Source of the DNA: Agathobaculum sp. NTUH-O15-33
Lineage (GTDB): Bacteria > Bacillota > Clostridia > Oscillospirales > Butyricicoccaceae
Length of the DNA: 64,000 nt
Reading direction: 5' to 3'
NCBI RefSeq assembly: GCF_033193315.1
Contig: NZ_CP136187.1
Span: forward strand, 2,108,001-2,172,000
Shown piece by piece: positions 43,605-51,174 of the stretch. Position 1 is the stretch's first letter. Every line of letters starts with the position of its first letter. The notes under the pieces are model-generated. The model was not told where the DNA came from. It made no database searches and saw only the letters and a list, made by a program, of their open reading frames with translations. The translations under genes were made by a program, and so were the position numbers.

Positions 43605-44520
43605 CTATCCGATAATGCGAACCTCGCATTCCAGCTGCACGCCGAACGCCTCCCGCACACGGTTTTGTACGGTTTCGATCAGCTTTAGCATATCCGCGCA
43701 GGTCGCGCCGCCGCGGTTGATCAAAAAGCCCGCGTGTTTTTCCGACACCTGCGCCGCGCCGACCGACAGGCCTTTCAGGCCGCATTGCTCAATCAGCTGT
43801 CCGGCAAAATGCCCCTCGGGCCGCTTGAACGTGCTGCCTGCGGAGGGGTAATTGAGCGGCTGCTTCTCCCGCCGCCGCTGCGCCAGATCGTTCATTTTCA
43901 GCAGAATCGCCGCGGGGTCGCCCTCGGCCAGCTCCAGCTCGGCGCGGACGATCGTCCACTCCGGATGGTCGCGGAAAATACTTTTGCGATAGCCAAAGGC
44001 ATTTTCCGGCCCTTCCGCCATACAGAGGTTGCCCTCGCCGTCCAGATATTCGGTGCGGCGCACGATGAGCGCCATCTGCCCGTCATACGCGCCGGCATTC
44101 ATAAATACCGCGCCCCCCAAGCTGCCTAGGTATGCCCCCGGCGAACTCCGCGCCGGTCAGGCCCTCGCGCTGGGCGCGCCGCGCGATCGCGGAAAGCAGC
44201 GCGCCCGCGCCCGCCGTGATCCGCCCCCGCGTACCGACCGCGATATGATCCATCTCCGAGGTGCAAACGACCGCGCCGCGCACGCCCGCGTCCGACACCA
44301 GCATATTGGAACCGTTGCCGACCATCAAATAAGGCGTTTCGGTTTGCCGCAGGCAACGCAGCGCGTTTTGCAGCGCGCCCACGGTTTTGGGCTGTATAAA
44401 CACATCCGCCGGGCCGCCGATCGCAAAGGTCGTGTGGCGGCTCATCGGCTCGTTTTCATATATTTCAATATCGCTTTCCGCCTCTTGCAGCAAAGCGATC
44501 AGTTCTTGCGTTGTTACCAT
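43605..44520 (-). pseudogene. murB: UDP-N-acetylenolpyruvoylglucosamine reductase, frameshifted
   Basis: Two frames together form MurB. The first (from 44520, ATG after GGAGGAGAGT) carries FAD-binding PMSRHTTFAIGGPADV, YLMVGNGSNMLVSD and GAEFAGGIP. The second (to 43605) carries LGGAVFMNAGAYDG, the catalytic-region YPSAGSTFKRPEGHFAGQLIEQCGLKG and HAGFLIN. They break at CCTAGG (44125-44130): removing its T or A restores GIPGSLGGAVFMNAG, the family consensus. MurB makes UDP-MurNAc and is normally essential, so a sequence error or a second intact copy elsewhere is likely. It is first in an operon with rapZ, whiA and dnaE, behind a good promoter. Confidence 0.88.
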
Positions 44521-44558
44521 ACTCTCCTCCAACACCTTCAGGAAAACTCATATAGAAT

Positions 44559-44587
44559 AGTATACCAAATTTACGCCCTTTGTGCAA
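44559..44587 (-). promoter_or_regulatory. Promoter of the murB-rapZ-whiA-dnaE operon
   Basis: Minus-strand TTGCAC, exactly 17 bases, TATACT. It is about 40 bases before the murB start. Confidence 0.75.
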
Positions 44588-44632
44588 AAAATATTTCTGA
44601 CCCGGCGCACGGTTCCGGTCGAAAAATGCATA

Positions 44633-44666
44633 GAAAAGCGCCCGGATACCGATCCGGGCGCTTTTC
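44633..44666 (-). terminator. Terminator after gpsA
   Basis: Perfect 15-bp arms (GAAAAGCGCCCGGAT and complement) with a 4-base loop and a TTTTC end. It lies 27 bases past the gpsA stop. Confidence 0.85.
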
Positions 44667-44693
44667 AGAGTACCATCAAACAAAGTTCGTCTT

Positions 44694-45707
44694 TTATTTC
44701 AGCCACAGCTCTTCGTGCTCGCCGCGCCGCGGGCGCGCGAGAAGCTGACGGATGGCGTCCTTAGCGGCAACATCGCGGTACAAAACGCCGTACATCGACT
44801 CAACGATCGGCATGGAAACGCCCTGCTTCTGCGCCAGCATATAACCGGCTTCGGTCGCGTAATAGCCCTCTACCGTCGCACCGACCTCTTCCATGGCCTG
44901 CTTCGCGGTCTTGCCCTGACCGATCAGGATGCCCGCGCGGCGGTTGCGCGAATGCATCGAGCAGCAGGTAACGATCAAATCGCCCACGCCAGAAAGACCC
45001 GCAAAGGTCTCCTGCCGCGCGCCGAGACGCACGCCCAGACGCGCGATCTCGGTCAGGCCGCGGGTCATAAACGCAGCCTTGGAGTTGTCGCCAAGGCCCA
45101 AGCCGTCCGAAATGCCGGCGCCCAGCGCGATGATGTTTTTGAACGCGCCGCCCAGCTCCGCGCCGACCAGATCAGCGGAGGTGTACACGCGGAAAAAGCT
45201 GTCGTTCATAAAGGCGGCCTGCGTCAGCTCCGCCGCGGCGCGGCTGTGCGAGGCGGCTACGATAGCGGTCGGCACGTTGCGCGCGACCTCCTCCGCATGG
45301 GTCGGCCCGGTCAGCGCGACGACGGGGTTCTTGCCTCCCATGGCGCGGTCGATGGTCTCGGAAAAGCGGCAGTAGCCGTTTTTCGCGTCCAATCCCTTGC
45401 CCACGTTGACGATGACCGTGCCCGCCGGTACGATGTCCGCGAGCTGCTCCGCCGTTCCCGCGACCGCAAAGCTCGGCACCGCGAGCACGATCAGATCGGC
45501 GCGGGCGGCGCCCGAAAGGTCGGTCGTCAATTCGATATTTTCCGGCAAACGAACGCCGGGCAGCAGCTTTTCATTGGCGCGCTTTTCGCGCAGCAGGTCG
45601 CACTCCTCCTGCAAATAGGTCCACGAGGTGACCTCGTGCCCATTGCCGCTGAGCAGCATGGCCAAAGCCATGCCCCAGCCGCCCGTTCCAAGTACAAATA
45701 CCTTCAT
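44694..45707 (-). CDS. gpsA: NAD(P)H-dependent glycerol-3-phosphate dehydrogenase
   Basis: 337 residues with the dinucleotide fold LGTGGWGMALAMLLSGNGHEV, ALTGPTHAEEVARNVPTA, and the catalytic-Lys block GGAFKNIIALGAGISDGLGLGDNSKAA. It supplies sn-glycerol-3-phosphate for phospholipids, used next by PlsY. Its ATG overlaps the plsY stop (ATGA). Confidence 0.96.
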   Translation of the reverse strand: MKVFVLGTGGWGMALAMLLSGNGHEVTSWTYLQEECDLLREKRANEKLLPGVRLPENIELTTDLSGAARADLIVLAVPSFAVAGTAEQLADIVPAGTVIVNVGKGLDAKNGYCRFSETIDRAMGGKNPVVALTGPTHAEEVARNVPTAIVAASHSRAAAELTQAAFMNDSFFRVYTSADLVGAELGGAFKNIIALGAGISDGLGLGDNSKAAFMTRGLTEIARLGVRLGARQETFAGLSGVGDLIVTCCSMHSRNRRAGILIGQGKTAKQAMEEVGATVEGYYATEAGYMLAQKQGVSMPIVESMYGVLYRDVAAKDAIRQLLARPRRGEHEELWLK

Positions 45708-46342
45708 TGCTTGCTCTCCTCCTCCGGCGCGTTTTCTATCGCCTTTTTGCTGTGAAAGGAAAACCTATTTTCATTTCCATGCAGCATCCGTCCGACATTG
45801 GCGCGGTGCATGAAGATGACCGCGACGGCCATGCCAAACGCGATGCCCACCAGTACGGGATCACGGTAAAAAATGAACATGGTGATCGGAAAGCTGGCCG
45901 CGCCCAAGATCGAGCCGAGCGAGATCCACCGCGTAAAAAGCACGGCGATCAAGAAGCAGGCCAGCGCGATCAAGAAGATGCGCCAATCGAACAGCGCCAG
46001 CATCGTCGCGCCGACCAGCACGCCCTTGCCGCCCCGAAAACCGAAATAAACCGGGAACATATGGCCCAATATGACGAAAACACCCGCGAGCAGCTTGCCG
46101 AGATTGCCCGCCGCCAACGCGCCGATCGCCACGGCGGCCGCGCCCTTGGCGATATCGCCCAGCAGTACAAGCAGCGTTTTCCCCGCCCCCATGGTGCGGT
46201 ACGCGTTGGTAAGGCCCGCATTGCCCGAACCATAATCGCGGATATCCTTGTGCAGCGTCATTTTGCATACGATGATCGCAAAGCTCAAAGAACCCAGCAA
46301 ATAGGCGCTCACCGCGATGATCCCAAATTGCAGCATGGTCAT
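45704..46342 (-). CDS. plsY: Glycerol-3-phosphate acyltransferase PlsY
   Basis: A 212-residue membrane protein with GSLSFAIIVCK, the active-site loop DYGSGNAGLTNAYRTMG, and GFRGGKGVLVG. It acylates glycerol-3-phosphate from acyl-phosphate. A GGAGTGAC site precedes the start. The basic tail is longer than usual. It lies between der and gpsA, a common clostridial order. Confidence 0.95.
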   Translation of the reverse strand: MTMLQFGIIAVSAYLLGSLSFAIIVCKMTLHKDIRDYGSGNAGLTNAYRTMGAGKTLLVLLGDIAKGAAAVAIGALAAGNLGKLLAGVFVILGHMFPVYFGFRGGKGVLVGATMLALFDWRIFLIALACFLIAVLFTRWISLGSILGAASFPITMFIFYRDPVLVGIAFGMAVAVIFMHRANVGRMLHGNENRFSFHSKKAIENAPEEESKQ

Positions 46343-46366
46343 ACTGTCGTCACTCCGTTTTCTGTC

Positions 46367-47692
46367 TTATTCCTTATCGCCGCGCTGCCGCACGACCATG
46401 CGCACCGGCGTACCGGTTAGTCCAAACACCTCGCGGATCTGGTTTTCCAGATAGCGCTGGTAGGAAAAATGGAACAGCCGCGCATCGTTGCAGAAGCAGA
46501 CGAAGGTAGGCGGGCATACGCCTGCCTGCGTCATATAATAAATCTTCAGGCGGCGGCCCTTGTCGGTCGGCGGCTGAACGCGGGCGGTGGCTTCAGCCAA
46601 GATCGCGTTGAGCTGGCCGGTCGGTATGCGCATATGGTTCTGCTCATACGTTTCGCAGATCAGCGAAAAAAGCTTTTCCACGCGCTGGCCGGACAGCGCG
46701 GAGATAAACAGCACCGGCGCGTAGGGCATATAGGCCAGCCCTTCGCGCACCTGCAAGGTATATTCCTTCATGGTGCTCCCGTCCTTTTCGACGAGATCCC
46801 ACTTGTTCACCACGATGATGCACGCCTTACCCGCGTTATGCGCCTCGCCGGCCACCTTGGTGTCCTGCTCGGTCACGCCTTCGGTCGCGTCGATCATGAT
46901 GACGCACACGTCGCTTCGCTCAATCGCGAGAAGCGAGCGCATAACGGAGTACTTTTCTATTTTTTCCTCCACCTTGCTTTTGCGGCGAATGCCGGCGGTA
47001 TCGACAAAGGTGAATTTGCCATATGCATTATCGAGCTGCGCGTCCACGCTGTCGCGCGTGGTACCGGCAATATCCGAAACGATCACGCGCTCTTCGCCGA
47101 GCACACGGTTCAAAAGGCTGGACTTGCCGACGTTCGGCTTGCCGATCAGCGCCACGCGGATGCGGCCTTGGTCCTCTTCCGCTTCGTCCGCGGGCGGAAA
47201 ATACTCGTAAGCCGCGTCCAGCAGCTCGCCCATGCCGTAGCCGTGCAGCGCGGAAATGCCGTACGGCTCGCCAAGGCCGAGATTGTAAAATTCGTAAAAC
47301 TCAGGCTCGGGCTGACCGGGCTTGTCACACTTGTTGACAGCCAGCACGATCGGCTTGCCCGACCGCTGCAGCAAGGCGGCCACGTCCTGATCGGCCGCCG
47401 TGATGCCGGTGCGCAGGTCGGTGATCAGGATGATCACATCCGCGTTCGAGATGGCGGTTTCGGCCTGATAGCGCATAAACTGCAATATTTCATTATCGTT
47501 CGACGGTTCGATACCGCCTGTGTCGACCACGGTAAAATCGCGGCCGCGCCAATCGCTATCCGCATACAGCCGGTCGCGTGTCACGCCGGGCGTATCCTCC
47601 ACGATGGAAAGCCGCTTGCCCGCCAAACGGTTGAACAGTTGACTTTTGCCCACGTTCGGCCGTCCGACGATCGCGACGATCGGTTTTGACAT
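46367..47692 (-). CDS. der: Ribosome biogenesis GTPase Der (EngA)
   Basis: 441 residues with two tandem GTPase domains. The first has GRPNVGKSQLFN, VVDTGG and NKCDKPG. The second has GKPNVGKSSLLNRVLG, FVDTAGIRRKSK and NKWDLV. A KH-like C-terminal domain follows. Der acts in late 50S maturation. AAAGGGGG precedes the ATG. Confidence 0.96.
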   Translation of the reverse strand: MSKPIVAIVGRPNVGKSQLFNRLAGKRLSIVEDTPGVTRDRLYADSDWRGRDFTVVDTGGIEPSNDNEILQFMRYQAETAISNADVIILITDLRTGITAADQDVAALLQRSGKPIVLAVNKCDKPGQPEPEFYEFYNLGLGEPYGISALHGYGMGELLDAAYEYFPPADEAEEDQGRIRVALIGKPNVGKSSLLNRVLGEERVIVSDIAGTTRDSVDAQLDNAYGKFTFVDTAGIRRKSKVEEKIEKYSVMRSLLAIERSDVCVIMIDATEGVTEQDTKVAGEAHNAGKACIIVVNKWDLVEKDGSTMKEYTLQVREGLAYMPYAPVLFISALSGQRVEKLFSLICETYEQNHMRIPTGQLNAILAEATARVQPPTDKGRRLKIYYMTQAGVCPPTFVCFCNDARLFHFSYQRYLENQIREVFGLTGTPVRMVVRQRGDKE

Positions 47693-47700
47693 TGTAAAAC

Positions 47701-47819
47701 CCCCTTTAACTAATTAGCAATGAGAAATTAGTAATTAGTAATTTTGGCGCCGGCTATGCCGGCCATATGATCTGTCGCGCCTTGCGCGATCCATTCATTC
47801 CTAACTTCTAACTACTGAT
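47701..47819. repeat. Possible small interspersed element between der and the DUF512 gene
   Basis: The gap holds AT-rich ends (tandem ATTAGTA units at about 47727-47742; CCTAACTTCTAACTACTGA at about 47800-47818). These surround two small GC-rich hairpins, GCCGGC-TAT-GCCGGC and TCGCGC-CTT-GCGCGA. AT-rich ends around hairpin cores suggest a short mobile-type repeat, but copy number cannot be judged from one window. It could equally be a weak terminator region. Confidence 0.3.
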
Positions 47820-49124
47820 TTATTGAAAGATTTTTTCCAAAAGGTCCGCGCCGTCGATCTCAACGGGTACGAGCGGCACGCCGATGGCTTCCGACACCTG
47901 CCGGGGCGTTAGATCGTCCAGAAACACGTCGCCGCCGTCGCGCAGCATATTGGCTGAAATCAGCACACGCTCGCCAAGATCGTTTCGGTTTTTCAGTTGT
48001 GCGATCAAATCCTGCCCCGTTATCAGACCCGCGACCGATACGCTGTGCCCAAAAAAATCGTTCTGAATCGCGCAAACATTTCCTCTTAAATTATCGCATG
48101 CGGCGGCGGCTTCGTCAAGCAGCTTTGCAAGCGAGGGCGCGGCCGCCGTACCGGTCGCTATGGTGAAGGGGCGGGCGGAACGGCCCTTGTAGTCCGGCAA
48201 CGCCAGACGGAATTCCTCGGCAAACAGCGGCAGCATGCCGATGCCGTTTTCAAACTGGGTAAAATCTTCGTAATAGTCCGCGTCCGGCAGCTTGCGCCGC
48301 GCTTTCAGGTACAGCTCATCCCCGCACCAGACAAGGCGCGTGCCGATCTCCCGCAGGCAATCCGCCGCAAAGGGTTCTACGATATCGAGAACTTCCCCCG
48401 CGCTTTCCGCCGTGGTCTCCCGCAGCGGATACAGGCCCTCGCGGTGGCGCGTCTGTCCAAACGGAACGACCGAGACACTGCTCACCGCCGGATATAAAGT
48501 CCGCAGATCGCGAAGCGAACGCCGCAGTTCTTCCCCGTCGTTAAGACCCGCACACACCACAAGCTGGCAATTCATCGTAATGCCGCCCGCCGCAAAGCGC
48601 TCCATGATCTTCAGCGCCTCGCCCGCGCGCGGATTGCGCAGCATTTCGACCCGGAGCGCGGGGTTTGTCGTCTGCACCGAGATATTGACCGGTGAGATGC
48701 GCATGCGCAAAATGCGGTCGACATCGTCCTCGGACAGATTGGTAAGTGAAATATAATTGCCCATCAGAAAGGACATGCGCGCATCGTCATCTTTGACATA
48801 AAGCGTTTCCCGCATACCTCTCGGCAGCTGATCGATAAAGCAAAAAACACAGCTGTTGGAGCAGCGCTTCATGCCATCCATCAAATAATGCTCGAAATTC
48901 AGACCGAGCGGCTCCCCTTCGCGCTTTTGCACCGACACGTCGCGGATGGTTTGTCCATCCGCCGCCAGCACGCGCAGGGTAAGCGCTGCGTCGTAGCTGT
49001 AAAATTTATAATCCAGCACATCGCGGATCGGCGTGCCGCCGATATCGAGCAGGGTCTCCCCCACGCGAAGCCCGGCCCGTTCCGCCGGACTGCCCGCGTC
49101 TATTTGCGTGATCCGTGACGCCAT
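47820..49124 (-). CDS. DUF512 radical-SAM-like protein with PDZ domain
   Basis: About 434 residues. An N-terminal PDZ-type segment (ITQIDAGSPAERAGLRVGETLLDIGG) precedes a radical-SAM-like cluster motif KRCSNSCVFCFIDQLPRGMR. FGHSVSVAGLITGQDL and VSEAIGVPLVPV close the DUF512 C-terminus. The family is widespread in Firmicutes beside der, and its function is not established. GGAGGTG precedes the start. It sits after rpmF, from which a terminator separates it. Confidence 0.88.
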   Translation of the reverse strand: MASRITQIDAGSPAERAGLRVGETLLDIGGTPIRDVLDYKFYSYDAALTLRVLAADGQTIRDVSVQKREGEPLGLNFEHYLMDGMKRCSNSCVFCFIDQLPRGMRETLYVKDDDARMSFLMGNYISLTNLSEDDVDRILRMRISPVNISVQTTNPALRVEMLRNPRAGEALKIMERFAAGGITMNCQLVVCAGLNDGEELRRSLRDLRTLYPAVSSVSVVPFGQTRHREGLYPLRETTAESAGEVLDIVEPFAADCLREIGTRLVWCGDELYLKARRKLPDADYYEDFTQFENGIGMLPLFAEEFRLALPDYKGRSARPFTIATGTAAAPSLAKLLDEAAAACDNLRGNVCAIQNDFFGHSVSVAGLITGQDLIAQLKNRNDLGERVLISANMLRDGGDVFLDDLTPRQVSEAIGVPLVPVEIDGADLLEKIFQ

Positions 49125-49143
49125 ACGGCACACCTCCATCCAT

Positions 49144-49175
49144 AAAAAAACGGAGAAAGCACATCCGCCTTCTCC
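49144..49175 (-). terminator. Terminator after rpmF
   Basis: Minus strand: GGAGAA and TTCTCC arms with a 12-base loop that adds further pairs, followed by G and seven T. Confidence 0.75.
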
Positions 49176-49194
49176 ATTTTCATTCTGTCTAGCC

Positions 49195-49380
49195 TTACGC
49201 TTCCTTGACGGCGACGACCTCGCGGCCGTTGTAATAGCCGCAAGCCTTGCACATTCTGTGGCTCAGCTTCATCTCGCCGCACTTGGGGCACTTGCTCATG
49301 CCGGGCAGAGAGAGCTTCCAGTGAGAATTACGGCGCTTGTCGCGACGGGCTTTCGAGATCTTTCTCTTCGGTACTGCCAT
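49195..49380 (-). CDS. rpmF: 50S ribosomal protein L32
   Basis: 61 residues. The start [22 protein letters not shown] is the L32 hallmark. The zinc ribbon is complete ([20 protein letters not shown]), so this is the zinc-binding form. It lies 54 bases after yceD, the usual yceD-rpmF pair. Confidence 0.97.
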   Translation of the reverse strand: MAVPKRKISKARRDKRRNSHWKLSLPGMSKCPKCGEMKLSHRMCKACGYYNGREVVAVKEA

Positions 49381-49434
49381 GGTGGATACACCTCCTACTT
49401 TATCTTCTATGATTCTTTTTGACTAATGAAACGT

Positions 49435-49944
49435 TTACTCGTCCTCTTTCGGATCGAGCAGCGCGCGCAGCGCGGCAAATCGAGGATCGATCTGCTGGCT
49501 TTCGCAGTTGCAGGTCACCTTGTTGCGGTCCGCGCCGCAATGCGGACAGAGGCCTTTGCAGTCCTCCTTGCAGAGGTATGTCATTTCGACCTGCAAAATC
49601 AACTCGGGCACTAGGATATCCGCCGGATCCACGGTGTCGGTCGTGAGCACTAAGACTTCGTCGTCCTCCTCGGCCTCGGGATCGGTGGTAAGGATCACGT
49701 CGGCTTCAGCCGTCAAGAGAACCTCGAGCGGCTCCAGACAACGCGCACAGCAAGTCGAATAGATCGTCTTGATCGTTCCCGTCAATCGGATAACGCCCCG
49801 CTCGTTGGACACTTCGCCGCTGAGCGTTACCGGACTTTGGAACGGATATGCGCCGTAAAGCTTTTCCTCGCGCAGAGAGATCGTTTCCGAAAACGGTATG
49901 GAAGCGACGGCTGCGCCGGTAAGTTTTCTTAAATCAATCTTCAT
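49435..49944 (-). CDS. yceD: YceD/DUF177 family protein
   Basis: 169 residues. A start on MKIDLRKLTG and the DUF177 core CCARCLEPLEVLLTAEADVIL lead to a cysteine cluster LCKEDCKGLCPHCGADRNKVTCNC that may bind zinc. The acidic tail ends at RALLDPKEDE. The family is linked to 23S rRNA or L32 accumulation and sits before rpmF in most bacteria. The start at 49944 follows TGAGGT; the longer frame overlaps the promoter. Confidence 0.92.
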   Translation of the reverse strand: MKIDLRKLTGAAVASIPFSETISLREEKLYGAYPFQSPVTLSGEVSNERGVIRLTGTIKTIYSTCCARCLEPLEVLLTAEADVILTTDPEAEEDDEVLVLTTDTVDPADILVPELILQVEMTYLCKEDCKGLCPHCGADRNKVTCNCESQQIDPRFAALRALLDPKEDE

Positions 49945-49969
49945 GTCAACCTCACATGGTACATGGAAT

Positions 49970-49999
49970 AGTATACTATACCGCGCTCCCATTTGTCAA
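49970..49999 (-). promoter_or_regulatory. Promoter of yceD-rpmF
   Basis: Minus-strand TTGACA, 18-base spacer, TATACT, ending 25 bases before the yceD start. Confidence 0.8.
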
Positions 50000-50078
50000 C
50001 CAAAAATTGCGCAAAACGCGGCTTTTTCTGTCCATTCCCTCCCTTTCCCACAGACGGCGCGAATACCTGCCGCGGCAT

Positions 50079-50106
50079 TTGCTTTTTTGATCAAATCCGC
50101 TATACT
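50079..50106 (+). promoter_or_regulatory. Candidate promoter of the pseudouridine synthase gene
   Basis: TTGCTT, 16-base spacer, TATACT, 34 bases before the start codon, with AAAGGA between. Confidence 0.45.
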
Positions 50107-50140
50107 AAAAGGAAGAGAATAACCGGGAAAGGACCCTGCT

Positions 50141-51112
50141 ATGAAAGAGTACAGTATCGCGAAAAACGACAGCGGCCAGCGCCTGAACAAATTTCTTGAA
50201 AAAGCGGTGCCGCGGCTTGGCGGCGGCCAGATGCATAAATACCTGCGCCTCAAGCGCATCAAGGTGAACGGCAAGCGGGCCGAGGCTTCGCTCCGCTTGT
50301 CCGAGGGCGACCTTGTACAGCTCTATCTCAACGATGCGTATTTCTCCCCCGTGCGGGAGGACGAGGCGTTCCGGCTGATCTCGTCCCCCAAACTCACGGT
50401 GATTTATGAGGATGCAAACATTTTACTTGCCGACAAGGCACCCGGCATGGTCGTCCACGCCGACGAGTCCGGCGACGCCGATACGCTGATCGCGCACATT
50501 CAGGCCTATCTGGTGCAGACAGGCGCGTGGGACCCGGCGGACGCCGCGTCCTTCTCGCCCGCCCTATGCAACCGAATCGACCGCAATACCGGCGGCATTG
50601 TCGTCGCCGCAAAAACCGCCGAAGCGCTGCGTATATTAAATGAAAAGATCAAGGCACACGAATTGATCAAAAAATATCTGCTGATCGTGCACGGCGCGCC
50701 GACGCCGCCCAGCGGTCAGATCGAGAACTTTCTGCGCCGCGATGAAAAGCGCAAGCAGGTCACGTTGCATAGCGCCCGGGTGCCGGGCAGCAAAACGGCG
50801 ATCACCCGCTACCGCACGCTGGCAAAAAACGGCGGGCTTTCCCTTGTCGAATGCGAACTGCTGACCGGCCGCACGCACCAGATACGCGCCCACATGGCCT
50901 CCATCGGCTGTCCGCTGCTGGGCGACGGTAAATACGGGTCAAACGAACAAAACCGGCCGTACCATGAAAAGGGACAGGCGCTTTACGCCTACTCCCTCAC
51001 CTTTCGCTTCGGGGACGGCGCGGGCGCGCTCTCCTATTTAAACGGCAAAACCTTCCGGGTCAAGGACATTCCCTTTGTGCGAAAATATTTCCCCGGCTTC
51101 CAGCTTTCTTAG
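50141..51112 (+). CDS. RluA-family 23S rRNA pseudouridine synthase
   Basis: 323 residues. An N-terminal S4 RNA-binding domain (GQMHKYLRLKRIKVNGKRAE) precedes the catalytic domain with the active Asp in CNRIDRNTGGIVVAAKT and the GRTHQIRAHMASIGCPLLGD motif. It converts specific uridines of 23S rRNA. The target position (RluC- or RluD-like) cannot be assigned. A short gap leads to an SLH gene with its own ribosome site. Confidence 0.93.
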   Translation: MKEYSIAKNDSGQRLNKFLEKAVPRLGGGQMHKYLRLKRIKVNGKRAEASLRLSEGDLVQLYLNDAYFSPVREDEAFRLISSPKLTVIYEDANILLADKAPGMVVHADESGDADTLIAHIQAYLVQTGAWDPADAASFSPALCNRIDRNTGGIVVAAKTAEALRILNEKIKAHELIKKYLLIVHGAPTPPSGQIENFLRRDEKRKQVTLHSARVPGSKTAITRYRTLAKNGGLSLVECELLTGRTHQIRAHMASIGCPLLGDGKYGSNEQNRPYHEKGQALYAYSLTFRFGDGAGALSYLNGKTFRVKDIPFVRKYFPGFQLS

Positions 51113-51174
51113 GAACACGAAGCATAGGCGCTTCGTCTAAAACAATAGGGAACCTATTAAAGGAGGGAAACATT

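Noticed and set aside
42712..43785. Longer start for rapZ at 43785
   Set aside because: The extra 72 codons overlap the murB 3' end and look like shadow sequence; the family start MYFLIVSGMSG has a suitable ribosome site.
46469..47689. Long open frame of about 400 codons opposite der
   Set aside because: It is the complement of a clear two-domain GTPase gene; GC-rich genes often leave open antisense frames. The Arg/His-rich composition is typical of a shadow.
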